DNA of 64,000 nt, taken from the NCBI RefSeq assembly GCF_004803815.1, contig NZ_CP012544.1:124001-188000 (forward strand), read 5' to 3'. The stretch comes from Campylobacter showae (lineage in GTDB: Bacteria > Campylobacterota > Campylobacteria > Campylobacterales > Campylobacteraceae). The notes beneath the pieces were generated by a model. That model ran no database searches and was not told the origin of the DNA. It worked only from the letters and a program-made list of their open reading frames with translations. Below, one piece after another: positions 47,880 through 56,427 of this stretch. The translations under genes were made by a program, and so were the position numbers. Position 1 is the first letter of the stretch; each line of letters opens with the position of its first letter.

Positions 47880-47964
47880 GCGGATGTGGTGAAATTGGCA
47901 GACACGCCAGACTTAGGATCTGGTGCCCCACGGCGTGAAGGTTCAAGTCCTTTCATCCGCACCA
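47880..47964 (+). tRNA. tRNA-Leu (UAG)
   Basis: A class II tRNA with a long variable arm (TGCCCCACGGCGT). Acceptor GCGGATG/CATCCGC, anticodon loop CTTAGGA (UAG), encoded ACCA. It is the last gene of the operon; decayed genes begin about 300 bases downstream. Confidence 0.95.
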
Positions 47965-48154
47965 TCCAAAACTCCTTAAAACACGACATCTCAAGACTTA
48001 AGCTTTCAAAAGGTAACCCAAAATTCTGTTTTTATTTTTAACTTTGTTTCTCTCGGATTTATTTAATATTCTAGAGCATCCTATATTGGCCTATTTTATC
48101 ACTAGAGGTTTTGCTTTGACAGGTCGCCTGAATACTATTTTGTAATTATGTCTA

Positions 48155-48211
48155 TGGTGCTCAGGCGTTGCAAAGTATAACGCTTAATTCTAGCAATATT
48201 TAAGAGCACCA
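48155..48211. repeat. Nested inverted repeat downstream of tRNA-Leu
   Basis: TGGTGCTC (48155-48162) pairs with GAGCACCA (48204-48211). Inside it GCGTT/AACGC encloses GCAAAGTAT. The 57-base fold lies in otherwise gene-free DNA between the tRNA operon and the first pseudogene. It has no clear promoter or T-run, so its role is unknown. Confidence 0.45.
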
Positions 48212-48262
48212 AAAATAAACTATAGTATAATCACGGTAAATAAAAAATATATCGAGGGGCTA

Positions 48263-48643
48263 AAAAGGTAGAAGTAGGTTTTAATAACTTTAAGGCATTT
48301 GGAGAAAATTTGCAGAAATTTTCATATAAGCCGATAGCTTTAGTATATGGCCCCAATAGCTCTGGGAAATCAAGTTTTTTGTACGCTATGTTTTATAGAG
48401 AACACCTTTAAGACGACGGAGATACAAATCTTAAAAGGTCAAATTTTGCCGGAGACGAGCTGGACTTGGGCTGTCTTGAAAATTTTTATCCACAAACACG
48501 ATACCAATAGGACAGTAATATCATATGCGTATGAATTTGCGGGCGGCAAAGGAGACTATACTATATACGGCGAAGAAGGCAAGAATATAATGGATCGATA
48601 CGAGATTTACCGCATAGTCCATAAAAATAAATATGTCACATAG
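48263..48643 (+). pseudogene. Remnant of an AAA/RecF-like ATPase
   Basis: A frame without a start codon reads 'VEVGFNNFKAFGENLQKF' then 'YGPNSSGKSSFLYAMFYRE'. That is the N-terminal strand and Walker A of RecF/OLD-like ATPases. It stops at 48408-48410. The same frame resumes as 'GDELDLGCLENF', then shifts to 'HKHDTNRTVISYAYEFAGGK' and ends at 48643. The start codon is missing and there is at least one in-frame stop and one frameshift. A further internal deletion is likely, because Walker A is followed too soon by the 'HKHDTNR' region. The rest of the ATPase is absent. Confidence 0.8.
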
Positions 48644-48651
48644 GAGCAAAT

Positions 48652-49563
48652 TTGCGTCTAAAGTACTTTTATATAATAGTTTTTCTAATCTGGCTCTGTA
48701 TATTTATTGCCTTGCTACCTGCATATAGAATTTCGGCAATCTTAGAAGCGCTTGATTTTAGCGATAAAAACCTGACGCAAAGAGAGCTCGTAGAGCTAAA
48801 TTTAAAAGATTACCTAAAAAAGATTCACTACTTAGATAATTATCCGCAAATAGATTTTGGCAAGATGGCAGATATTCACTTAGACAAAAACGGCTATGAG
48901 AGAGTAAGATTTTCATGATGCAACGGTGATAAATATCCTGATGACAGATGCGAATTTTGGAAGCTGGATAAAAGGCTAAATTTCGATTATCTTATGAATC
49001 TGGGCTCCAAAATTTGCAAAGACGGCAAACCTATACAAAACGCCGAAGAAATCGTAGAAAACGACGAGGTTTTAAAACTACGGCTCTTTTATCCTTGGGA
49101 GCAAAAGCATTTGATTGACGAATATGGAAATTTTATAGAGAATTTTATATATATGAGGTTTGGAGATGGCGCCAACCACTCATTCGACCTATTTACTGAT
49201 TTTGTATTTATAAGTAAAATGACATACAATTACCAATTATGCACGAAACAAAAACTAAAAAATTTGACATAATTACTCCAGAAAACAGATGTTATAGTAG
49301 GCTTTTAAACTCTATATTTAGGGATATATTTTATCAACAAAAAAGAGTATATACCCGTTTTGCTATAACTATAAAAAGATAATTGATGAAAATATAGATT
49401 GCGATAGAGAATATATATTTTCTTTCATTTCAATATACGACAAGGGGAACAATCTCGATTATAAAACGATATTTTATAATAAAAATTTATACGATTATAA
49501 ACATGAGACGGACATACTTTTCAATCAATACCAAAATTTAAAGAATCAAAAAAAACAAGATAA
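48652..49563 (+). pseudogene. Decayed membrane-anchored protein, unknown
   Basis: From TTG 48652, after a GGAGC ribosome-site-like stretch, the frame gives a signal anchor 'YFYIIVFLIWLCIFIALLPA' and about 88 residues. The sense then moves through other frames: 'DKYPDDRCEFWKLDKRLNFD' to 'SKMTYNYQ', then 'MHETKTKKFDIITPENRCYS', then 'IIDENIDCDREYIFSFISIY' to the stop at 49561. At least three frameshifts are needed to restore a single protein of roughly 300 residues. Composition is more AT-rich than the neighbouring core genes. No family is recognised; adjacency to the ATPase remnant suggests they arrived and decayed together. Confidence 0.65.
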
Positions 49564-49757
49564 ATTTTAACTCGCAAGGAGAAGTAATTAAGCTAGATAT
49601 TAATTTAGGCTCAAAATTTGACTAATTTTATGCCGTTGGGCGCCATCTATTTTAGATGCAAATATGATATAGATTAATATAATTTAAAATATTTTGCTAT
49701 AAAATTTTCATAAAATTTAACTACTTGCATAGCCGAAAGGAGATTGCTGCAGGTTAA

Positions 49758-50551
49758 ATTTTAAGCGACATCCTAGATCAAATTTATAAAAATTTGGGCG
49801 ACGAAATAAAAAATTTAAACGTGCAGCGCGTTGTGGTAGGGCTGTTTTTCACGGGCGTAAAGCTAAGCAATGGCGTTTGCGGCGTGAGCTTCACCCCACT
49901 AAAGTCCTTTCCGCAGGCCGTTTGCTGTCCGTCGCAAACCGCGGTAATGCCAAATTCCGGCAACATCTGCGGCAAAAACGTAAAAACGCTTTTAAAGGAT
50001 TAATTAGCGGCAGGCCTTTTAAAAGCCCATGACTGTAGCCTGTTCTAAATCGTGCTTTTGCAGACGTGTTATGAGCGCTCTGGTAGTCCTATGTGACTAA
50101 ATTTAAGGCCGATCCTTTTGACGAGCTAGCTATCAAGCGCAGCTCGTTTAGCGTGATCGTGGGTGCACTGGTGCCTTATATCAAATTTATAATGAAAGCA
50201 GCCTGGATTTTTACATTTTGGAGCTTGATAAGAGCGCGCTAAAAGTCGATGATCTCAAGTGCTTTTACCGCAAGAAGAGGCTGTGGACGCGATCGGGGCG
50301 GCCGACAATCTCAGCATAACCGTCGTCACGCTACTAAACGACACGCTGGAGGAGATATTGAGTCTAAAAAAGAGCGGTGCCGACGTCATCGTCGTAGGTC
50401 CAACCGTTTTGATGTCGCCTAAAGCGCTTTTTGATAGAGGCGTGAGCTGTGCGGGCGGCATTTATACTACGCGCGTGGGCGATTTTTTAGACGTGATTGT
50501 GCAGGCCGGTTTGGAGTATCGTTTTTCGGCAAATTTACGGAAAAATTTGTA
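49758..50551 (+). pseudogene. Decayed DUF4213/DUF364 protein
   Basis: Pieces of one protein are readable in order. 'SDILDQIYKNLGDEIKNL' and 'VVVGLFFTGVKLSNGVCGVS' with 'FPQAVCCPSQTAVMP' form the N-terminal DUF4213 part. 'DPFDELAIKRSSFSVIVGAL' and 'DFYILELDKSALKVDDLKCF' come from the middle. 'LPQEEAVDAIGAADNL' and 'DVIVVGPTVLMSPKALFDRG' form the DUF364 Rossmann-like part, followed by 'GLEYRFFGKF' after a shift. The start codon is lost (TAA precedes) and at least four frame changes or stops occur. The family is linked to metal chelation or transport, but its exact role is unknown. An AAGGAG site remains at 49738-49743. Confidence 0.8.
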
Positions 50552-50745
50552 ATGAGTTGCGAGAGTCCGGCTTCTAAAATTTGGAAAATTAACGATCAAA
50601 ATGCATAAAACCAAATTTGGCTAAATTTGCAGTTTGGTGAGTGATTTTGTTTAATGTAAAATCACCGGCTTGATATTAAATTTAAAACGAAAGTAGATAA
50701 AAATCGATTCTAAATTTATTCAAATTTATAAGAGCTTCGTCAAAT

Positions 50746-50777
50746 CCAAAAAAGGGCCGAGCAAACCGCCCGACCCA
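50746..50777 (-). terminator. Rho-independent terminator of the aldehyde dehydrogenase gene
   Basis: On the reverse strand GGGTCGGG pairs with CTCGGCCC (two wobble pairs) around CGGTTTG, followed by TTTTTTT. It lies about 20 bases after the stop codon at 50796. Confidence 0.75.
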
Positions 50778-50795
50778 AATTTATGCTAGCAAATT

Positions 50796-52256
50796 TTAAT
50801 AAAACGAACTAACCTTGCCCGTCAAATTTATCATGATATTTTTCATCTGAGTGTAGTGCTCGAGGATGACTTTGTGCGTTTCGCGGCCGATGCCAGAGCT
50901 CTTGTAGCCGCCAAACGGGCTGCCCGCCGGGATCTGGTTGTAGCAGTTTATCCACACGCGGCCCGTCTCCATCGCGCGAGCGGTGCGGATAGCGCGAGTG
51001 ATGTCCTGTGTGAAGACGCCGCCGCCTAGGCCGTATTCGCTGTCGTTTACCATCTTTATCAGCTCATCCTCGTTTTTAAATTTGATCACGACGCCCACAG
51101 GGCCGAAAATCTCCTCTCTGGCTACACGCATATCGTTGCTCACGTCCACTAGCAGCGTCGGCTCGACGAAGCTATCGCCCGCAGCCGCTAGTTTGCCTCC
51201 GACGGCGATTTTAGCGCCCTCTTTGACGCCGATGTTGATATACTCGACGATCTTGGCGGCTTGTTTGGCGTTGATTTGAGAGCCCATCTGCGTCTTTGGA
51301 TCCAGAGGATCGCCGACTTTTAGGTTTTTAAATTTCTCCACCGCCGCGGCGATAAATTTGTCGTAAATTTTCTCCTCGACAAATATCCTGCTGCCCGCGC
51401 AGCAAACTTGCCCTTGGTTAAACAAAATGCCCATCTGAACGCCGTCTAGAGCTAGATCAAAGTCCGCGTCGGCGTAGATGATGTTGGCTGATTTGCCGCC
51501 TAGCTCGAGCGTTGCAGGGATGATTTTTTCAGCTGCAGAGATAGCGATCTCGCGTCCGATCTCGGTCGAGCCGGTAAATGCGATCTTGTCGATGCCGCTG
51601 TGTTTTTGCAAAAACTCGCCCGCGCCGCTGCCTTTGCCCGTAATCACGTTTACGACGCCTTTTGGCAGTACGTCTTTGATGAGGCGCATTAGCTCTAGCA
51701 CGCTCAAGCTCGTTTCAGACGACGGTTTTAGCACGCTCGTGTCGCCCGCGGCGATGACCGGAGCTAGCTTCCATGCCGCCATCAAAAACGGGAAATTCCA
51801 CGGCACGATCTGTGCTACGACGCCGATAGGCTCGCGCAAGATGAGTGAGAGGTGCTTTTCCTCGAGTACGTTCGCGCTACCTTCTTCGCCCTGGATCACG
51901 CCTGCAAAATACCTAAAATGCTCCGCTGCGTACGGCACATCCACGTTTAGTGTCTCGCGGATAGGCTTGCCGTTATCCATCGTCTCGACCGTAGCCAAAA
52001 AGTCTTTGTTTGCGTCGATTATATCGGCGATTTTGAGCAAAATTCTGCTTCGCTCGCTTACGGTGCTATGGCGAAACGTCTTAAACGCTTCGCGCGCGGC
52101 CTTAACCGCCGCATCCACGTCCTCTTTGCTCGCGTCCGCGATCGCGGCTAGCTTTTTGCCAGTGGCGGGATCAAACGTATCTAGCGTCTTGCCGCTGCTT
52201 GCGGGGACGAATTCGCCATTTATAAAAAGGCCGTATTTTTCTTGTAACTTAACCAT
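50796..52256 (-). CDS. NAD(P)-dependent aldehyde dehydrogenase
   Basis: This 486-residue member of the ALDH superfamily oxidises aldehydes to acids. 'PWNFPFLMAAWKLAPVIAAG' is the cofactor region and 'FTGSTEIGREI' the nucleotide loop. The catalytic Glu is in 'LELGGKSANI' and the nucleophilic Cys in 'NQGQVCCAGSRIFVEE'. 'EEIFGPVGVVIKF' and 'INCYNQIPAGSPFGGYKSSG' close the family pattern. It stands alone with an AAGGAGAAAA ribosome site and a clear terminator. The 'VWINCYNQIPAGSPFGGYK' end resembles acetaldehyde/ExaC-like enzymes, but the substrate is not certain. Confidence 0.92.
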   Translation of the reverse strand: MVKLQEKYGLFINGEFVPASSGKTLDTFDPATGKKLAAIADASKEDVDAAVKAAREAFKTFRHSTVSERSRILLKIADIIDANKDFLATVETMDNGKPIRETLNVDVPYAAEHFRYFAGVIQGEEGSANVLEEKHLSLILREPIGVVAQIVPWNFPFLMAAWKLAPVIAAGDTSVLKPSSETSLSVLELMRLIKDVLPKGVVNVITGKGSGAGEFLQKHSGIDKIAFTGSTEIGREIAISAAEKIIPATLELGGKSANIIYADADFDLALDGVQMGILFNQGQVCCAGSRIFVEEKIYDKFIAAAVEKFKNLKVGDPLDPKTQMGSQINAKQAAKIVEYINIGVKEGAKIAVGGKLAAAGDSFVEPTLLVDVSNDMRVAREEIFGPVGVVIKFKNEDELIKMVNDSEYGLGGGVFTQDITRAIRTARAMETGRVWINCYNQIPAGSPFGGYKSSGIGRETHKVILEHYTQMKNIMINLTGKVSSFY

Positions 52257-52326
52257 TTTTTCTCCTTTAAAATTATTTAATAACTGAAATATTACTCCTC
52301 CATTATAAATATTTTGATAATTAGAA

Positions 52327-52340
52327 AATAATCGTTATCA
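52327..52340. promoter_or_regulatory. Possible Fur/PerR-like site upstream of the aldehyde dehydrogenase
   Basis: AATAATCGTTATCA matches most of the GATAATCATTATC half-palindrome of ferric-uptake regulators, and GATAAT occurs again 14 bases before it. It lies 70-85 bases upstream of the start codon. Judged by eye only. Confidence 0.35.
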
Positions 52341-52646
52341 AAAATTTGAGCGGAAATTTGACAGGATTTTTAGGTTAAATTTGCGGGGAATATTTTAAAT
52401 TTTACTTGCCGAGACCCGCAGATTTACAATGCTAAATTTGGTTTTGTCAAATTTGGCATTATAAATTAGATTTTTTTGCACAAATCAATCTTCCTTGTTA
52501 AGGAGGAAGGGGCTTTACTTCGCCTGCGGCTCGTAACCGCAAGCAAACCTACTTACGAAGCGTCGCCTTCCTTTACTTCGCGCTCGTAACTGTCCGAGAC
52601 AGACCCTCTCCCAAGCCCTCTCCAACCCCACTGCACGTTAGAGGTG

Positions 52647-52683
52647 GCGACGCTGCTTTGCTCTGCGAGCAAAGCAGCGTCGC
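52647..52683. repeat. Perfect 16-bp hairpin with 5-base loop
   Basis: GCGACGCTGCTTTGCT (52647-52662) and its exact complement (52668-52683) flank CTGCG. It has no T-run, so it is not a normal terminator. It stands just before the repeat B flank, as the 56980-57050 hairpin stands before repeat A. Confidence 0.7.
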
Positions 52684-52769
52684 AGGTTTAAAATTTGCAT
52701 TTTCAAAATGTGGGTCTCAGTGACTCAAATTTACAAAATTGACTTCAAATTTTGAACGCAAAAAGTTAA

Positions 52770-52887
52770 GGCGAAGTATTTTTTCTTTAGACGAGGCGGA
52801 AATGAGCCGAGCGAGGGCGCATACAAGTACTATGTAACCGAGCTTCGGCGATATTTTTAACGATGTATAAAGGAAAAAGACAAGCCG
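52770..52887 (+). repeat. Structured intergenic repeat, copy B
   Basis: It starts GGCGAAGTATT and ends GACAAGCCG, three bases from the reverse-strand stop codon of bcp (52891). The middle is diverged, but it keeps a hairpin: CATA (52820-52823) / TATG (52831-52834) around C-AAGTA-C, with outer GCCGA (52806-52810) / TCGGC (52845-52849). The 70 bases before it (from 52698: TTTTCAAAATGTGGGTCT...GACTTCAAATTTTGAA) match those before copy A. Confidence 0.68.
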
Positions 52888-52890
52888 CAA

Positions 52891-53388
52891 TCACTTTGCA
52901 AGATCGGCGAGAACCTTCGCCGCATGCTCTTTTGCCTTCACGCTCTTATACACCTTCGCGACTTTGCCGTCTTTGCCGATCACAAAGGTCGAGCGCGCGA
53001 TACCCAGATACTCTTTGCCGTAGTTTTTCTTGACCTGCCAGACGCCGTAGAGTTTGGCGACTTCGTGCGTGGGGTCACTTAGCAGGATGTGTTTTAGGCC
53101 CTGTTTTTGCGCAAAGCCGGCGTGTGATTTGACGCTATCGGGACTAACGCCCACGATCACGGTGTCTTTGGCGATAAAATCGTCGTAAAGTGCGCTAAAT
53201 TCGCATGCCTCGGTCGTGCAGCCCGGGGTGTTATCCTTTGGGTAAAAGTACAGCACGACGTTTTTGCCGACGAAGTCTTTTAGGCTGATGCTAACGCCGT
53301 CGCTGTTTTCTAGGGTAAAATTTGGCGCCGTATCGCCCGCTGCTAGCGTGATCTTGCGCTCCAAATCCTCTTTTGAAAATTCGCTCAT
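52891..53388 (-). CDS. bcp: Thioredoxin-dependent thiol peroxidase (Bcp/PrxQ)
   Basis: A 165-residue peroxiredoxin that reduces H2O2 and organic peroxides. The peroxidatic and resolving cysteines are in 'DNTPGCTTEACEFSALYDDF' (C-x4-C spacing typical of PrxQ). 'VVLYFYPKDNTPG' and 'LSDPTHEVAKLYGVWQVK' are family segments. It overlaps the tautomerase gene by four bases (ATGA), and its stop lies next to structured repeat copy B. Confidence 0.93.
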   Translation of the reverse strand: MSEFSKEDLERKITLAAGDTAPNFTLENSDGVSISLKDFVGKNVVLYFYPKDNTPGCTTEACEFSALYDDFIAKDTVIVGVSPDSVKSHAGFAQKQGLKHILLSDPTHEVAKLYGVWQVKKNYGKEYLGIARSTFVIGKDGKVAKVYKSVKAKEHAAKVLADLAK

Positions 53389-53588
53389 TTTTGCTCCTTT
53401 CTAATCTCCTCAAGCGTCTTGCCGCCCGAGCCTATCGAGCTTGCGTCGTATGTTTCGATATAAATTTGCACTCGCTCGCGATTTTTGCCCAGCACGCGCA
53501 CCATGGTGTCGGTCATCTCCTCGACCAGCTTTTGCTTTTGCTCTTTTGTCGGCTCAGGGCCTGCCATTTTGACGTTTATGAAAGGCAT
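53385..53588 (-). CDS. 4-oxalocrotonate tautomerase-like protein
   Basis: A 67-residue protein whose catalytic Pro follows the start Met ('PFINVKMAG'). 'EPTKEQKQKLVEEMTDTMVR' forms the helix of the beta-alpha-beta fold, so it is a small tautomerase. Campylobacter strains keep this gene without an aromatic degradation pathway, so the physiological substrate is unknown. It is translationally coupled to bcp downstream and has an AAGGAG ribosome site. Confidence 0.9.
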   Translation of the reverse strand: MPFINVKMAGPEPTKEQKQKLVEEMTDTMVRVLGKNRERVQIYIETYDASSIGSGGKTLEEIRKEQK

Positions 53589-53789
53589 TTTTTCTCCTTA
53601 AATTTGATAAATTCGGGCTAATTATATCAAAATTTGACCCGTTATCCGGCTCGCTTTTGTTTTAAAATTTAAGCCCTTTTATTAAAATATAGCTTTAAAT
53701 TTTATATTTAAGTAAAGTTTAAAGCTAGTATGATTATTATGTGATTTGGTAGTAGTAAAATTAGCTAAATTTATCCAAAAGGAGCGAAT

Positions 53790-55562
53790 ATGCGTAAGAA
53801 TTTTTTCGGTTCTATCGTTTTGGCTGCGGCCTTAGTGGGCAGCGCGTTTATAGCGGTGCCGCAGACTGCGAGTGCGGGCGTTTTGGCGCATCAGGTAAAA
53901 ACCCAAGGTGAGCTTGGTTCGGTGTTTATCAACCCATACGACGTGGCGCCACTAACCGCTATCATCGATCGCGCGGGCAAGGACATCAAGGATATCCACG
54001 TGCGGGTGCTGGGTAAGCCAAATGGCGGCATCGACATCGCCTACAACGTCTCCGAGCATGCGCTGCTGACGCATGACGGCGTGCCGATCTGGGGGTTGTA
54101 TCCAGACTATCTAAACGAGGTCGAAGTAAGCTACGTTTTTAACGGCGAAAAGAAGGTCGAAAAGTATAAAATTTACGCTCAGCCGATCGTGACGTATAGC
54201 CGCGATTATAGATTTAGCCACATGCAAAAAATGAAGGTCAAAAAGGTCGATCCTGCGTTTAAAAACAGGCTCTATCTCATCAACAACACGATCACGAGCG
54301 TCTATAAGCCGCTTGATTGGAAAAACGGCGGCGCGGCCAGCTGGAACGACTTCACCGAAAATTTTGTCGTCGATACGCAGGGCGAGGTCAGATGGTATCT
54401 GGATTATCAGAAATTTTACGACCGCAGCGAGCGTAGAGTGATGGACGGCGGCATGATGATGGGCTTTCATCAGCTGCCAAACGGCGATCTGAGCTGGGGC
54501 ATGGCGCAGCGATATATGCGCTACGATATGATGGGCAAGGAGGTGTATAATCGCGAGCTACCGCGCGGCTACATCGACCTTAGTCACGAGGTGATGCCGC
54601 TTAAAGGCGATCACTTACTGCTTCGCGTCGGTAAATACAACTACCACCACGCAGACGGCAGGCTCTCGCACACGATCAGAGATCACATCATCGAAGTGGA
54701 CGGCAGCGGCAAGGTCGTGGACGAGTGGGATCTGAATGAAATTTTCGGCAAAAACGTTTATCGCAGCAACCTAATCAAGGCTCTTGACGCTCGCGCCGTG
54801 TGCCTAAATATCGATATGGACGCCAAAGAGATCAAAATCAGCGACGATCTGCCTTTTGGCGACGTGACCTCGACCGGCACTGGACGCAACTGGGCGCACG
54901 TAAACTCGATCTCGCACGATCCTAGCGACGACGGCATCATCCTCTCGCTTCGCCACCAAGGCATCGTCAAGATCGGCCGCGACAAAAAGGTAAAATGGAT
55001 CCTCGCATCGCCTGAGGGCTGGAGCGCGGACTTTAAAGAAAAAGTGCTAACTCCGGTGGATAAAAACGGCAACAAAATCAAATGCGAAAACTCAAAATGC
55101 GAGGGCGATTTCGACTGGTCGTGGACGCAGCACACCGCGTGGCTCACTCCGCGCTACGATAACAAGGGCAGCGTAAAGCACATCAGTGTATTTGACAACG
55201 GTGACGGCCGCGGTATGGAGCAGCCTGCGCTAAAAGAGGAAAAATACTCTCGCGCGGTCGAGTATAAGATCGACGAGAAAAAAGGCACGGTAGAACAGAC
55301 GTGGGAGTTTGGCAAGGAGCGCGGATTTGACTTTTACAGCGCGGTTACTAGCGTCGTGGAGTGGCAAAAGGATAAAAGCACGTACTTCATCTCAAGCTCG
55401 AACGTCTATCTGTTAAAGCCCGATAAAACGATCAAAATGGTGCTAGTGGAGATCGATCCGAAAACAAACGATATCAAATTTGAGATGGACGTTGAGTCTG
55501 CGTCTAGAGACGACGTGGCATACCGCGCGATGGTGATCGATCCAAATATCTTTGAATATTAA
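53790..55562 (+). CDS. assT: Periplasmic arylsulfate sulfotransferase 1
   Basis: A 590-residue enzyme (astA of older Campylobacter work) that moves sulfate from one phenol to another without PAPS. A Sec signal peptide ends near 'QTASAG'. The six-bladed propeller family motifs follow: 'VNPYD'-like 'INPYDVAPLTAIID', 'GRNWAHVNSISHDPSDDGII' and 'LSLRHQGIVKIGRDKKVKWI', with active-site His/Arg. The sulfate-accepting His is in 'DWSWTQHTAW'. A cysteine pair 'KCENSKCEG' lies just before it and is the disulfide that DsbL/DsbI make in E. coli CFT073. A DsbL-like gene follows about 210 bases downstream. It is a paralogue of the gene at 61229. Confidence 0.93.
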   Translation: MRKNFFGSIVLAAALVGSAFIAVPQTASAGVLAHQVKTQGELGSVFINPYDVAPLTAIIDRAGKDIKDIHVRVLGKPNGGIDIAYNVSEHALLTHDGVPIWGLYPDYLNEVEVSYVFNGEKKVEKYKIYAQPIVTYSRDYRFSHMQKMKVKKVDPAFKNRLYLINNTITSVYKPLDWKNGGAASWNDFTENFVVDTQGEVRWYLDYQKFYDRSERRVMDGGMMMGFHQLPNGDLSWGMAQRYMRYDMMGKEVYNRELPRGYIDLSHEVMPLKGDHLLLRVGKYNYHHADGRLSHTIRDHIIEVDGSGKVVDEWDLNEIFGKNVYRSNLIKALDARAVCLNIDMDAKEIKISDDLPFGDVTSTGTGRNWAHVNSISHDPSDDGIILSLRHQGIVKIGRDKKVKWILASPEGWSADFKEKVLTPVDKNGNKIKCENSKCEGDFDWSWTQHTAWLTPRYDNKGSVKHISVFDNGDGRGMEQPALKEEKYSRAVEYKIDEKKGTVEQTWEFGKERGFDFYSAVTSVVEWQKDKSTYFISSSNVYLLKPDKTIKMVLVEIDPKTNDIKFEMDVESASRDDVAYRAMVIDPNIFEY

Positions 55563-55773
55563 ATTTAACCTTTCTGGTTTAGTTTTTCTAGCCGCCGCTA
55601 AAACTAGGCGCGCGGCTGGATTCGGTAATTGTGCGGCGAGTTAAATTTGAAATGAAATTTGACTCGCCGCTTTGTTTAAATTTAGCTCGTTAAATTTACC
55701 GAGTTTAGCTCGCTTAATCTCAAATTTACCCTTTCTTTTATACAATCTTTCAAATTTACCGCAAAGGAATTTG

Positions 55774-56427
55774 ATGAAAAGGGTTTCCAAATTTATACGA
55801 ATTTTGGTTGCCGTTTGCTTGCTCGGCATCGGCGCAAACGCGCTAGAGGAGGGCACGGACTACCAAGTGCTAGAAAAGCCGTTAAACGCACCAAAAGATA
55901 GCGTCGTAAAGGTCTTTAGCTATGAGTGTCCGCACTGCTATAAATTCGATAAAACCGTCACGCCCAAACTCTTTAGCGAGCTAGACGGAGTCAAATTTAT
56001 CCCGTATCACTTAAAAACCAAAGGCAAGCTGGGCGAAACGGCGAGCAAAATTTTTGCCGCGATGATCGCTCTAGACGAGGTTAGCGACGTTAGTTTGCTA
56101 AGCGACAAGTCTAAATTTAAAAAAGCCAAATTTGCGATCTACAAGGCTACTCACGACAAGAACGACGATTTTAACGACGGCAAGGACAAGGCGAGATTTA
56201 TCCAGACGGCTCTTAGCGCAGCAGGCGTGAGCGACGCAGACTACGACAAGGCTCTAGCTAGCGAGCGCGCTCAAGAAATTTTAAAAGCGTGGAACAATAG
56301 CTACGACGTGGCGAAGATCCAGGGCGTGCCTGCGTACGTGGTCGGTGGCAAGTATCTCATAAACGTGAAGGCGATCGGCTCGGTAGACGCGATGGCGGCG
56401 GCAGTCAAGGAGCTGCTGGCAAAATAA
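55774..56427 (+). CDS. dsbL: DsbA/DsbL-like thiol oxidase, CPHC type
   Basis: A 217-residue periplasmic thioredoxin-fold protein. The ATG at 55774 is chosen, with AAGGAA nine bases before it, because it gives a signal peptide ending at 'ANA'. The active site is C52-P-H-C55 in 'FSYECPHCYKFDK', and the cis-Pro loop is 'QGVPAYVVGG'. It would oxidise the cysteine pair of the neighbouring AssT. It is joined to the next gene by a one-base overlap (TAATG). Its paralogue at 60331 has CPFC, the motif of authentic DsbL. Confidence 0.88.
   Translation: MKRVSKFIRILVAVCLLGIGANALEEGTDYQVLEKPLNAPKDSVVKVFSYECPHCYKFDKTVTPKLFSELDGVKFIPYHLKTKGKLGETASKIFAAMIALDEVSDVSLLSDKSKFKKAKFAIYKATHDKNDDFNDGKDKARFIQTALSAAGVSDADYDKALASERAQEILKAWNNSYDVAKIQGVPAYVVGGKYLINVKAIGSVDAMAAAVKELLAK

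Larger units (their letters stand above)
52257..52769. other. Long repeat-bearing intergenic region upstream of the aldehyde dehydrogenase
   Basis: No gene is visible. From left to right it holds the aldehyde dehydrogenase promoter region with a Fur-like site (52327-52340) and a short reverse-orientation fragment related to the 5' flank of the structured repeat (GAGACCCGCAG, about 52396-52425). Next are two direct copies of TTTACTTCGC (52514-52523, 52572-52581), each followed by CTCGTAAC, then a perfect hairpin (52647-52683). The 5' flank of repeat copy B (52698-52769) matches that of copy A. Confidence 0.6.

Noticed and set aside
47761-48041. Frames crossing the tRNA genes on both strands
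   Set aside because: They are antisense or read-through of tRNA-Arg/tRNA-Leu; the tRNA folds explain the sequence.
47965-50795. Integrative element at tRNA-Leu
   Set aside because: No integrase, no repeated tRNA 3' end and no intact mobility gene are visible, so only decayed genes are claimed.
55589-55617. Hairpin AGCCGC...GCGGCT after assT1 as a terminator
   Set aside because: The stem is short and no T-run follows, so it is not listed as a terminator.
55672-55773. Longer start for the first dsbL gene
   Set aside because: The upstream extension has no ribosome site and precedes a normal signal peptide that has AAGGAA in front of its ATG.
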